Source: Eretmocerus hayati
Taxonomy: Eukaryota > Arthropoda > Insecta > Hymenoptera > Aphelinidae
Reading direction: 5' to 3'
DNA length: 64,000 bases
NCBI GenBank assembly: GCA_029851415.1
Contig: CM056742.1
Location: 114,392,246 to 114,456,245 of the forward strand
The notes beneath the pieces were generated by a model. That model made no database searches and was not told the DNA's origin. It worked only from the letters and a program-made list of their open reading frames with translations. The translations under genes were made by a program, and so were the position numbers. This document shows, piece by piece, positions 34,206 to 45,212 of this stretch (position 1 is the stretch's first letter; each line of letters opens with the position of its first letter).

Positions 34206-35372
34206 CAAGAGGAGTCCGGAGTCTCCGGGTCCTGAAATCTCACCAAAAGTTTTTTACAGTTTCGTAGTACCTAGAATATGAAGAACCCAAAGCAACTCTG
34301 TCAAATGGGCCTCACGGTCAGAGCTACAGCCTATGACATTAGCATTGCCCACATAGGCCTATGTTAAAAAGTGATATAAGGTAAGTGTACCCAACTTGCC
34401 TCTGTACCCAACTTGCCCCCATATGCCGATCTCAGGAATGGGCGCTCGTTGACCTTCCCGCAATTTTTTTTTTTTCGTTTGTTATGTTAAAATATGAGAA
34501 AATACGTAGTTTTCATCGACCCCGGATCATTTCTGCGTTCTCCAGAAAATATAAAGTGAGTTTTCCATTTTTCGTGTTTGCACGGCTAAGAAATCACCGA
34601 GGAAATCGCGTTCACTAGAATCGGTGCCAATTCATTTTTATTCGACCAATCTTGACGTACTTTAGCGCATTCGATTCCTTGTCTCAAGACCTTCAAAATT
34701 CGCTCTTTAGGGTTGCAGAACTCTGATTTGGAGCGATTTTATGTACAAAACACGAAGATGGTTTGAGAATCAAGAAGGCCGACATCGGAGTGTACCCAAC
34801 ATGCCCCCATATGGTTATCTTGGAAAGGCGTGCAGTATGGCTTTTTTTACCACTCAGAACGTGTTTATCACGTCAAAATAGGTCGGAAACGATGTCTTGG
34901 GCCAGCTCAAAGCTACAAATGTCGCTGCACGGTGATCAAAACGGATCAAAGCCATTTTATTCACTTCATCGCCGATTTACATTGTTTTAAATGATGGGGG
35001 CAAGTTGGGTACACACTTTTGTAAACTCTCAAAAATTACCTTTTGGGAGAATTCAAACAGTTCGGCTCCACTTCATCCAAATTGGACGTATCTTAGCTCA
35101 TTTTAAAGGTCTTGAGACAAGCTTCAAAATGAGTTAAAGTACGTCCGAAAATATTGAGATTAGCCAGAATTATTAAGAAAATGGCTTAATGGAGGCAAGT
35201 TGGGTACACTGACCATATATAGATATACTAGCAATGTTGACGTTTCTGGCTGTAGCTCAGAACAGAAGGCCCATTTGACAGAGTTGCTTTAGATTCTTCA
35301 TATTCTAGGTGGTACGAAACTGTGAAAAAATTTTGGTGAGATTTCAGGACCTGGAGACTCTAGACTCTCCTT
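34206..35372 (-). mobile_element. TIR-bearing copy B of the 'GTACCCAACTTGCC' element
   Basis: Terminal inverted repeats of ~120-135 bp (34206-34345 and 35250-35372) share GTCC[T]GAAATCTCACCAAAA, CAGTTTCGTA, CCTAGAATATGAAGAA and AACTCTGTCAAATGGGCC. The interior carries the tag GTACCCAACTTGCC at 34387, 34404 and 34792 on the plus strand and at 34994-35012 and 35191-35207 on the minus strand. Read on the minus strand, the interior aligns with 760-1525. No transposase is visible. Confidence 0.75.
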
Positions 35373-36154
35373 GTAAGTAGGGAAGTGTCCAACTTCTGGG
35401 TCAAGAATCTGCTAAAACTTCAATAGTTTAAAATTTCATACCACGATGAAGCAAAGCCCGCGAATATCATGTCACTAATGTATAACTTCGATATAGAGAT
35501 TCACAGCGCTCTAATCGAGATTCCACGCGCGAGTTACGATTCGTGCGTCAACGTACTCATCTTCGTTGCTGTTGCTTGATGACATTAGAATATCCTAATG
35601 CATTCATATATGACCGTGTATCTATAAGTAGCAACTATCCAATTATTCGATCTACATAACCGAATCGTCATATCTTTTGCTCGTTTCAATATAGCCAAAG
35701 AGAAGTAATGATAAGTTTCAGGACGAAATTGCGTACTATACAGTCCTGTCTGCTTTATCGACAGCATTGAGCAGATTATATCATACCCGACTATCAATCG
35801 GGTCGCGTGAGAAATGATAGATAAGGTTGATGGCAATCATTCAAGAATTTGATTTCAGACATTTCATGTTTCTTCAACAACCAAAAAGCTCACGAATGCT
35901 TCTCAAACTCTCAAAATGACTCGTATTAACTATAGAGTTGCACCTATACATTTTTTTTATTGAGATAGACCAACTAGCATTTTCATTCGTGGTATATGAA
36001 TTTTATCACAGAAGTCTCAAGAAATTGTTGATTCGTAAATGGTGTATTTCTTCAAATCGGAGAGCGTAAAACAACTTTTCAATCGGTAGATGATGACTAA
36101 TTTGACAGAATTTAATGAGCAATTTTCCATTTGTAGATAATAAACATAGAAGTA
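35373..36154. other. unassigned AT-rich DNA
   Basis: No domain, repeat or RNA gene was recognised. Confidence 0.4.
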
Positions 36155-36335
36155 TAATTCCACTCGAAAGCGACCTACGAAAAATGGTCATGTCTCAGAT
36201 CCTTTTGTTAACGTTTTTATTCGATTCTATGATGCAAGATATGAACTTTCCACCACCCATGGGATCCCAAAAAATATTTTTGGTCCCATGACGAGAATTC
36301 TTGAAAATGAAGTAAAATACACTCTAAATCCCTCC
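36155..36335 (-). repeat. dispersed repeat shared with 44998-45210
   Basis: Its reverse complement matches 44998-45210: AGAATTCTCGTCATGGGACC, CATAGAATCGAATAAAAA, GTTAACAAAAGGATCTGAG and CGTAGGTCGCTTTCG. Just downstream (36335-36470) is a CpG-rich patch with repeated GACGT, including the hairpin CTTCGACGT-GAAATG-ACGTCGAAG. Confidence 0.8.
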
Positions 36336-36479
36336 GACGTGATTTCGCCCCTACTTCGACGTGAAATGACGTCGAAGGTAGACGTCGCATTATCACGCCA
36401 AGTTGGACATGATTTCACCCCGGACTCGACGTCCGATCGAGCCGAATCGACGTCGAAGTTCGGGACGCGGGCCTCGCAC

Positions 36480-38417
36480 ATCAAATTGTAGGTTTTTTCA
36501 TGCAGAAGATGAATCCGTTTCCCTCTCGGGACGCCCAGAAGTCGTATGGTGGAGGCATTCATCAAAACGCGAAAATCAGCTAAAAAACACAGTATTAGCG
36601 GTTTAACTTGGAGGGAAAGCAATTTGATGCATTTTTATGAGGAACAAAGTTGTTGCATTTTTCACAATACATCTTTTGGTCGCCTGGGTTTTTCAGAAAA
36701 CCATGTTTTTTGAGTTTTTTGTGATTTTTGGGGCCTTTCCTGGGAGAATTTCGGAGTTCTGACAGCGGCAATCGAAAGAACACAAATTTTTACGCCAAAG
36801 TATATATCAATATGATGATAAAAGTTAACTCAGAGCTGTTAATTCATTCATACATACAATTTCTCTTCTAGTCAAATGTCCTCGTTAACTACTATGTACA
36901 ATCACTCCCAACACGTGATCTACAAGTGAAATATCTGTTAGTCAATCATATCATCAGATCCTCGAGGTCGTGTATCAAAATCATGATCCAAAATATGCAT
37001 GTTGGCAGTCTTTGAAAGATCGAATCTTAGAGCTATACAAGAGATCATCATTCTCAATACAATAACTCCATGAGTCCACCATATTACTTTCAGGGCATGA
37101 TCCCAAATTCATATCTGATAGTATTTACACAAGTCGATCATCTAGTCAGATCTTTGAGATCATGCACTCAAAATATGAGTGAGAGAATGCGCCTTTCCGT
37201 TTTCTCTAAAATAAAATCTCAGCACAATGTCACAACGTATACCTCCGCGAACAAGAATTCAACGAGCGAAATTTCCTCCTACTTCATCAATTGTGTATAC
37301 TTATCCTATCATTCACTTTAAAATGACTATTTGATAATACTGAAGGGTCAATTGCACCATCACACCATTGTAGTATCAATTACGTACTGGGAGTGATGGG
37401 TTGTACATAGTAGTTAACGAGGAACTTTGACGAGGAGAGAAATTGTATGTATGAATGAATCGACAGCTCTGAGTTAACTTTTACCATCATGTTGATACAT
37501 ACTTTGGCGCAAAATTTTGTGCTCTTTCGATTGCCGTGGTCAGAATTTCAAAATTTTCCCAGGGAAGGCCCCAAAAGCCACAAAAACCTCAAAAAATATG
37601 GTTTTATGAAAAATCCGGGCGACCAAAAAATGTGTCGTGGCAAATGCAACAACTCCGTTCCTCATGAGAAATGCCTCAAATTGCTTTCCCTTCAAGTCTC
37701 AGGGAGTTTTTCAACGCTCCTATGCAATTTTCGGACTACCCCTTTGTTTGACTGTTGTGGAGCTCATAGCATAAATTCATTTGAAATTTTCAGACCACAT
37801 ATTTCGACGTAAAATTTTCGATTGCCGTATTCAGAATTCCAAAATTCCTCCAGAGAAGGCCTTAAAAACCACAAAAACCTCAAAAATATGGTTTTTTGAA
37901 AAACCTAGGCAACCAAAAAATGTGTTTTGAAAAACGCAACAACTTCATCCCCTATGAAAAAAACCTCAAATTGTTTCCTCTTCAAGTTTCAGGGAGTTTT
38001 TCAACGCTCCTGTGCAATTGTGCAATTTTCGGACTACCCCTCTGTTTGACTGTCGTGGAGCTCATAGCTCGAATTCATTAAAAATTTTCAAACCAACCAT
38101 TTCGTCGTGAAATTTTGTGCTTTTTCGATTGCCGCGGTCAGAATTCCAAAATTCTCCCAGAAAAGACCCCAAAACCACAAAAAACTGAAAAAACATGGTT
38201 TTCTGAAAAACCCAGGCAACCAAAAGATTGTGAAAAATTCAACAACTTTGTTCCTCATAAAAAATGCATCAAATTGCTTTCCCTCCAAGTTAAACCGCTA
38301 ATACTGTGTTTCTTAGCTGATTTTCGAGTTTTGATGAATGCCACCACCATACGAGTCCTGGGCGTCCCTCGAGGGAAACGGATTCATATTCTGCATGAAA
38401 AAAAACCTACAATTTGA
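36480..38417. mobile_element. palindromic element with tandem ~300-bp units in one arm
   Basis: The outer ends are TCAAATTGTAGGTTTTTT and its complement at 38400-38417. The left arm (36480-36980) holds one copy of a unit containing CGATTGCCG-GGTCAGAATT, AAAACCACAAAAA and TTGCTTTCCC. The right side holds three, starting near 37510, 37810 and 38105. The inner arms 36810-36930 and 37380-37500 also pair (GTTAACTCAGAGCTGT; GTTAACTACTATGTACA). The array therefore looks like asymmetric unit amplification after palindrome formation. Confidence 0.8.
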
Positions 38418-38690
38418 CCACTTGCAAAGTCTCGATATCGCCTCTTTAGTGGGGAAGCATATTTGTGCCAACTTGCAATTTTTTCCCCCACTGTGACGCG
38501 TCGGCTGCAGCCTTGCGCAAACATAACCTAACATAAGCACATGTAATTGTGGTGACCTGTGACCATCACAGTGTGAATAATAAGCGATACTGAAATCTCG
38601 GAAATTGATATGTAGTATTCTTATTAGGCGAAATCACCGCCTTCGCTGGAAAAATTACTCCCATGGAATTTTTTGTGCAAGCTGCTTTTT

Positions 38691-38764
38691 AGTGGAAGCT
38701 GCAACACAATAAAAAGTGGGCCCCACGGGTGGGGCCCACTTTTTATTGTGTTGCAGCTTCCACT
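38691..38764. repeat. perfect 36-bp-arm hairpin
   Basis: The arms AGTGGAAGCTGCAACACAAT.. (38691-38726) and their exact reverse complement (38729-38764) are separated by only GG. No mismatch was seen in 36 bp, so it is either very young or maintained, or it is an assembly or foldback artefact. Confidence 0.95.
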
Positions 38765-39594
38765 ACACAGCGGAGAAATATCCAATGGCTTATGTCGTGA
38801 TTATTTCTCGTTGTTCATGTTGTAAGGAACATGTGTACACAGCAGTTCCGGTATCGGACTTGATTTCGATGAGTTGCTCGATCTCCGTTTCTTACATAGT
38901 TATTCATTAATCAAGTGAGATCAATCGATGAGTAGCAGATCACTCCATATGAGGTCTGTCTGAGCTCGTTTGAGAGCTCATTTCAAGACCTTTAGACTGA
39001 GTCGAAATACGTTGGAGAATGTTGAACCTGGCTCGGGCAATCTTCGATTTACGCGAGAGAAAAGTTTGGGGAAGATCGAACATCGTTGGATTCTTCCAAG
39101 CATAGCCTTGGCTCCATCTCACCTGTTACCATCATGCACTGTAACTCTTGGAATTCAAACTAGAGCAGAGATTGCTCTATTTGAATATCTGGCTTCAAAT
39201 GCTGCGAACATCTGAAGTACGTCAATGAACCGCAGCCGAAGATCAGGCTTGGCAATGCATGTGCATTGCAAGTACGGCAAAACCATGATCACGATTATCA
39301 TATGTCTGGAGGAGATATTGGAGCGCAAGCCTTTTTAGAGGCTGAAAACATCGACTTTGACGATTTGGTTGGTACCCCTTAACACTCTCATGAATATTCT
39401 CAGCGTTATAGAACATTTTTCGCCCGCCCCCCCCCTCCCCGGTGGGGCCCACTCAATTCCATGTAAATATTGTGAATAGATGCCAAACTGATGATTTTCC
39501 AACAGGTTTGGCTTTCGTAATTGCTCAAACCCCCATTTGTACTCTCTCGCAGTCTAGACCGGAATCGCGATTTCACCTTCGCAGTGAACGTATT

Positions 39595-40312
39595 GAACAA
39601 ATCATCTATATAAACTTTTCTGGCCCCAAAGCAAGTTTTCTAGGATATTTGGCTTATTTTAAACAGAAAGTCTCCCTTGTCATTATTTTCTAAAATCCAA
39701 TGTTTTTCAGCTATGAACGTTTCGAAGTTAAAAAAACGCTAAAATTGCGATTTTCATCGATTGAAAGCAGTACGAAAGATGCAAAAATCTCATAAGGCCA
39801 GAGCGGAAAATTGTTAATTGGGATCTCTTGAACAATATCCCATAGAAAAAGTTCATGTTCCCGAGCAGTAATCCATTGTTTTTTTAATGTTAACAATGGG
39901 TGGTAGCACGCGCTATAGCCATATTAGAGATGCAACGGCGGCCCGCGCGTCGTCTGCTTGCTCGTGCCGAATGCTATAGCGTGCGCAACTACCTAATTGT
40001 TAACATTGGAGAAACAAAGGGTTATCGCCCGGAAACATGAATTTTTGCTATTGGATATTGTTGAAGAGATCCCAATTAACAATTTTCCGCTTTGGCCACA
40101 TGCGATTTTTGCATTTTTCGTATTGTTTTCAGTCGTTGAAAATCGCAATTTTCGCGTTCTTTCAACTTTGAAACGCTTATAACTCAAAAAACAATGGATT
40201 GCAGAGAAAAATGACTAGGGAGACTTTCTCTTTAAAATAGGCCAAATAAACTTAAAAACTTGCTTTGGGACCAGAAAACTTGATATGAATAATTTTTTTA
40301 AACAATTCCAGT
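39595..40312. repeat. palindrome nested in family X copy 1
   Basis: Arms 39595-39895 and 39996-40312 are inverted copies (about 85 percent by eye), meeting in a GC-rich centre with GCACGCGCTATAGC and its complement. Each arm keeps a ~61-codon frame (minus 39711-39896; plus 39997-40182) sharing HE, then DIV, then EIPINNFPLWP. The same peptide, diverged (SRKHEFLLLDIV, INNF), is in copy 2 at 62393-62530. Confidence 0.8.
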
Positions 40313-40721
40313 TTGTTGAATGAGGGAGCAGGTGAACTGAGTAATTGTGACACCATAGTTTTAAATAAACAAATAAACTATATTAAAAGAAACTAAAGGC
40401 TTATTACATAATGAACGAGGTGGTGCGGTTGGCTGATTGACAGGGACTGGCGCAAAGCCACTGAAGGTGACGAGCGCGACGCCGCGCAACTTGAGAATGA
40501 ACAAGAAAATGGCGGCGGCGCGCCAAGATTCGAAGTAGGTATAAGCGAAATGAGCGTAATACTAAACACAGTTTAAACATTTGTTCAAATACATAATTAT
40601 GCATTCGAATCTCGACTGGCCACATGGATTTTTGGATTCAGAAGGGTCTTCCGGAGGTCATCCCACGAAAAAATTCCATGGTAATAATTTTTACAGCGAT
40701 GGCGGTGATTTCGTCTAGTCT

Positions 40722-41079
40722 ATCTAGGTAGTTCGCAGTTTGTTGTTACTGATGAATATTTGAGTCTGATGTATAAAAGTAAGATAAGGTGAGATAAGAT
40801 AAACCTTTATCCTGCCCATTGGCAAAAGTAATACGAAGCATGACGTATTTAGGTTGTATGAACTTATTTTTTGAGAGCGATTGCGATTCTCTCGTTTGAT
40901 TATAAAATATTGAATGTCTAATCAAAAAAGTATCCCTATCATTTCCAGTAGAGATTTTCCGGTGTTGTTATAAGGAAAATCTTGATGGATCGGAGCCACC
41001 GCGACCACAGTAGGGAAATCTGGGCACGACATGTCGTTTGCCTATCTTGACGCACTCGAGCTGAAGCTTCGTTTTTTAT
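40722..41079. other. unassigned DNA
   Basis: Nothing recognised apart from ordinary AT-rich sequence. Confidence 0.4.
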
Positions 41080-41290
41080 AGGCTGTAACTTCGAGCCAAA
41101 TTGATAAAACTGACTCTGTCAAGTAGTCATTTTGAAGGTGATTTTCTTAGCTTTCCAATGAAATTGGTTTCAAGAGTCCAAATTCCTGCGCATGCGCAGT
41201 AAACAGACAATTTCAAACTGCCTAAAAAATAGAATTGCGAAAATTGGGAAAAACAGGTCTTACTTGGCAAAAAAGGGAATTGGGCCCACT
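41080..41290 (+). repeat. dispersed repeat family Y
   Basis: GTCATTTTGAAGG-GATTT.CTTAGCTTTC followed by CCTGCGCATGCGCAG. The same order (GTCATTTTGAAGG, TCAGCTTTCGAT, CGCATGCGCAGGAA) is in both arms of the 14-16 kb foldback and at 45520-45615. Confidence 0.6.
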
Positions 41291-42149
41291 TACCCCTGGA
41301 AGAACACAAAAATTTACATTAAATATGTGATTTTTAGAAATTAAAAAAATCGACAACTGAGAAATTCACTGTTTAGTGATTTTTACACTTTTGCTTGAAC
41401 AAGCCGCCCATAACCTCAAAATCAACTTTTTCATAAAGATTCCGATATATTCTCAAAAGATCTTTCGTATGCCGCAAAGTGCATTCCTCTATCTGTAAGC
41501 AAACTCAACTTATTGGCATTTTAGTGAAAAAGATCTGCTAGAACTTATAAAAAATGTATTTTACTTGCAACGGTTCAAACTTCCCGTTTGATAACTAATT
41601 TTGAAATTAATTTTGCAACTTAGTAAACGCGTATTCAGTTGAGTGAAATCTTTAAAATTTTAGTTTAATGTTTCTAATTATATTTTCATGAAAGATGTCC
41701 AAACCCTGAAAGAAAAAGATTTGATTAATTTATGGTATTCATGAGTGATAAAAAAATTTTAGCTTCATGCATAATTTTACAAAAAGTGTCAATCGGCAAC
41801 ACACCTTGGCTGTGTCGAAAAATACCTCACAAAATTCAGCAAGCATTGAGTTGAAATCCGAATTTCTTCATTTTTGGCTGCTGAGAGTTATTGGTGGATG
41901 TCCTGATGATCCTTGTGGTCCCTGGGTCCTCCTCCGCAAGCTTCAGCATTTACCTATAAACCACAAAACATATTACAATTATATACTGGATCAGACTAGC
42001 ATCTAGTTGTAATCAACTAAGATGCGTATATTCACTCATATTCATCCATAGTCCATACACCTAAAAAGTAGGAAATCCATTTGCGGATTTTGGGGTACTC
42101 ACCTCTTATTCATAAATTTAACATGAAAACAGGTTTAAAATGGTCTCAC

Positions 42150-42240
42150 ATGATTGATGATGAGGCTGAAAACCTGTTAAAGCCATCCAGGTCATCCAGG
42201 ACGCCCCAGACCAAGTTCGTGGTCGAACCAGGCCTCCGTT
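42150..42240 (-). CDS. candidate internal or last exon, minus strand
   Basis: On the minus strand a pyrimidine-rich tract (CCTCTTTTGCGGTTTTTAAG) ends at 42241. It is followed by an open stretch that reads, with one base carried in, ERRPGSTTNLVWGVLDDLDG then FNRFSASSSI. A GTGAGA donor lies at 42149-42144; without splicing, the frame stops immediately (M, stop). The entry phase (1) fits both first-exon candidates at 42578-42650 and 44266-44395. The acceptor AAG is non-optimal and the peptide is unrecognised. Overlapping frames here are also open, so this is a weak call. Confidence 0.22.
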
Positions 42241-42577
42241 CTTAAAAACCGCAAAAGAGGTCATCTGTAAAATTTGAGATAGATTCATCCTGGGTGTATG
42301 GGAGTTGGTGCATCTGAAAGCTAGCATTTTTCATAGCATTTCAAGCATATTCACCCATGCATTTAGTGTCAAGAAGCCCAAACTTGAGAAATTTTGGTGA
42401 CTGCCAAAGACAGCCCCATGCTAATACATAGCGAAACCGGCTCCCATTCTAACCTTGCGCATGCAAAAAGTACATCCTATTTAGGGAATGTAAGGTGATA
42501 AAGGGTTGCTGGGGAACCTTATTGAAGTACTCCTTGCAAAAAAAAGCAAAAGAAAACACTCAGAGGTGAGTACTTAC

Positions 42578-42650
42578 CCAATTTCCGACGAGCGTTTCTA
42601 CAGCTGACATGGCTTTGATTGCGACATGCACGCCGACTGAGCATCAGCAT
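42578..42650 (-). CDS. candidate first coding exon, minus strand
   Basis: A consensus donor (TTGG followed by GTAAGTACT) sits at 42577-42571. Upstream, two in-range ATGs give different frames. MSAVETLVGNW starts at 42610 with a good context (AAAGCC before ATG) and ends in phase 0. MLMLSRRACRNQ starts at 42650 and ends in phase 1. Further upstream is a (GA)n-rich leader. I do not recognise either peptide. Whether it shares a gene with the 42150-42240 and 44266-44395 candidates is unknown. Confidence 0.28.
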
Positions 42651-42822
42651 GACACGTCCCCGGTGCTTTTTTGGTGGCTCCCTAAGTCAATTAGCTGCAC
42701 AAAACACTTGTCACAACACTCACAGAGTTTTTACAATTCACTATAACACCAGGACAACTGCACCACATCAAGCCATAGCCGAGGCGCCGGGCACCACAAC
42801 GAAGCAGACGACACCACTTGTT

Positions 42823-42823
<1 letters not shown>

Positions 42824-42872
<49 letters not shown>
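42824..42872 (+). repeat. (CT)n microsatellite
   Basis: About 24 perfect CT units. The frames crossing it gain poly-Leu-Ser or poly-Arg-Glu and should be ignored. Confidence 0.95.
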
Positions 42873-42875
<3 letters not shown>

Positions 42876-43690
42876 CTGTGCGCAAGTGCCAAGTAGCCAC
42901 GCATTTGCAAGCACATAGTAATTGGGAAAGCAATTGCATGCTTTTTAACATCTGTTTGTAAGAATCTTGTTTCGATTACTTGAGAGAGGGGGAAAACAGG
43001 GGTCATGTGAAAATATGAATAGAGACAGAAAAGTTTTCCCCTTTGTCCTTCTCTATTACGGTCAAAAGGGGGTGAGTATGAAAACCAGAAGTGCCCTGCC
43101 CTTTCCCTATGATCAAACCAAAGCCGCGCAAAGTGGCTGTCGCGTGTAGACGTGATTTCGTCTCCGCGCACGGCCGAGAGGGGGGTGAAGTTCGGCGGCG
43201 TTGCGAGGTCGGAGACGAGCTCCGAAGTCATCACTTACGTTCGAACCACTAACCAAGAAAATACTCCTGAAGAAGAGCACTTGGTTATTGGAAGTGGGTC
43301 AAGGGCAGACATTGCTCAACACAGCAGTCGTGGGACTACAGCGAGGCACCTGGAAATCACCATACGTCGTTCCAGCACCACATTCACCAGGCATTTTGCA
43401 GCCAAAGCTTCCGGCAACTCCGAGCTCCTTGCAGATCCTGTGGATTTTTCGTCGCTGCGACTCAACAGTGCGGATGCCTCCGTACTCTCGCCAATCCTCT
43501 CGTGACTAAGTTTTTATCATACTAACTCAAAATACTAATACTACCTCACACCCTCTTCTGGTTGATGAATCCCTAATTAAACTTGATTAGAGGAGACCTC
43601 AGCTTCATTTTGTCCATTGATGCTAAGGCTAGATGGGGATTTTCTCGCAGCATGAAATTAACCAGACTCAATTTTCCTATCCTATCTCAT

Positions 43691-43764
43691 AGCTCATCCC
43701 TGATTTTCTCAATCAGAGGAGACTCGCAGCTCATCCCTGATTTTCTCAATCAGAAGAGACTCGC
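43691..43764 (+). repeat. 37-bp tandem duplication
   Basis: Two adjacent units starting AGCTCATCCCTGATTTTCTC differ at one position (AGAGG versus AGAAG). Confidence 0.95.
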
Positions 43765-44265
43765 TGTAGCAAAATCTATCGATGCCTGCGGCTAGAAGCA
43801 GCTAGAGCTATAGCAAAGAGATAAAATCCTTTACATCCTTTCTCTCTCCTGTGAAAAAAGCTGCATCCCTTGTACGCCTAGAGGAGACAGATCCGCCATT
43901 TTGATGCTTTCTATATTGGAGCTTGCAAAAGGGGATCCAGCTAATTTTCACACTCAATTTTCATGATCTAACGGCGACAATATCTCCAAACTTCTCATTT
44001 GGTAGAGACGCTCGCTCATAGCACGTGTGCACATATAAGCTCACAGTAGCGCCGAGCAGAGTTGCCGTAGTTCATGAAAATATTTGTGCACCTGTTCGCA
44101 CGCTGTTTTCAGGAATAACACGACGCGCAAGTGAACGACCCGCACATTTTCTTTACTAGTCCCGTGTATTCTCGCGACTGGGAATTTTGCGAAAAAATCG
44201 TAGATTTCCCAACGTATGGGGAAGCTAGTGGGCTTATAAAGAAAAATAACGTAGTCAGTACTTAC

Positions 44266-44395
44266 CTTCATGTACTCTTTGGATACACGCGCGTTGCAGC
44301 TTGTAGCGTCTCGTGCACACCGAATGCAACCTTTTAGTTTGAAAATCAGTAGTGTCGAGTTTTCCAGGATTTTCCGGCCCATCTGGCGACGACAT
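44266..44395 (-). CDS. candidate first coding exon, minus strand
   Basis: From an ATG at 44395 (context AAAAA before ATG) 43 codons run open: MSSPDGPENPGKLDTTDFQ, then KRLHSVCTRRY, ending QRVHE. The exon then meets a strong donor, GAAG followed by GTAAGTACTGAC, in phase 1. Intronic in-frame stops follow at once. The charged, Pro-rich start and the strong donor are gene-like, but the product is unrecognised. An alternative frame (from 44382) is also open past the donor. Confidence 0.32.
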
Positions 44396-44997
44396 TTTTT
44401 ACAAATTGATTCAGTGATTTATAATTACAGCTTGATATTACTTGAGTTAACTTTCCCTAGTTTTGATTGTAAATTTATCATTTTTCACCTTTATTCTATA
44501 AATACTAGAGCAGTAATACAAAAGTGTGTTATTTTTGAATTTATCATTCATCGAATTTAATTGTGTGTAATATAAATAAAACCAGTCAATGCAAAACGCA
44601 TTTACCAAGCCTCGTTATTTAAAGACCCTGATATAACCATAACCCAGTGAGTGACCCAATTATTTGAATGATTATTCTTTATGATTATACCTTTCATTTC
44701 ATAAAAGAAAATAACGGTGCTCGCGATAAATCTACATTATTTCATTGAGCATTATTTGAGCAAGTCGTATCTTTTTCCCTAATTCATAAAATAATCTATT
44801 GGCCATTCTGAACCGATTTTCTTGTTCGATTTTTCAAATTGATGATTTTGTGCTCATTATCAATTAATTATTTATTTGAACGGACGAATGCACCTTTTTA
44901 TTTTTTTGATTTGAACGAGAGAATTACCAAGGCCAAGAAACTACCGTCAACCAGCATCAGGCAAGATGGGTCTCACCGCCAGGCAGCTGCAGAGTGG

Positions 44998-45210
44998 AAA
45001 TTCATACTCTCTCTTTAGGATTTATTAAAAATACGACGTTGTATACTTCATTTTCGGAAATTCTCGCCATGGGACCAAAAATTTTTTCGGAACTCTATAT
45101 GTGGTGTAAATTTCATATTTTGCACCATAGAATCGAATAAAAATGTTAACAAAAGGATCTGAGGCATCACACTTTTCCGTAGGTCGCTTTCGCGTGGAAC
45201 TACTCATAGA
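44998..45210 (+). repeat. dispersed repeat shared with 36155-36335
   Basis: This is the plus-strand copy of the repeat described at 36155-36335. It adjoins the foldback starting at 45213, so it may be part of that element. Confidence 0.8.
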
Positions 45211-45212
45211 GC

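Larger units (their letters stand above)
38620..40721. mobile_element. TIR element family X, copy 1, with nested material
   Basis: The left end (about 38620-38690) is GGCGAAATCACCGCC-TTCGCTG followed by ATGGAATTTTTTGTG. Its reverse complement is at 40650-40721, ending in GACTAGACGAAATCACC. Copy 2 at 62265-62702 has the same ends and is only 438 bp. This copy has grown by a hairpin at 38691, unrelated DNA and the palindrome at 39595-40312. Confidence 0.6.

Noticed and set aside
42619..43234. Frames with poly-Leu-Ser and poly-Arg-Glu (99 and 167 codons)
   Set aside because: They cross the (CT)n microsatellite and have no domain. The minus frame would at best be leader sequence.
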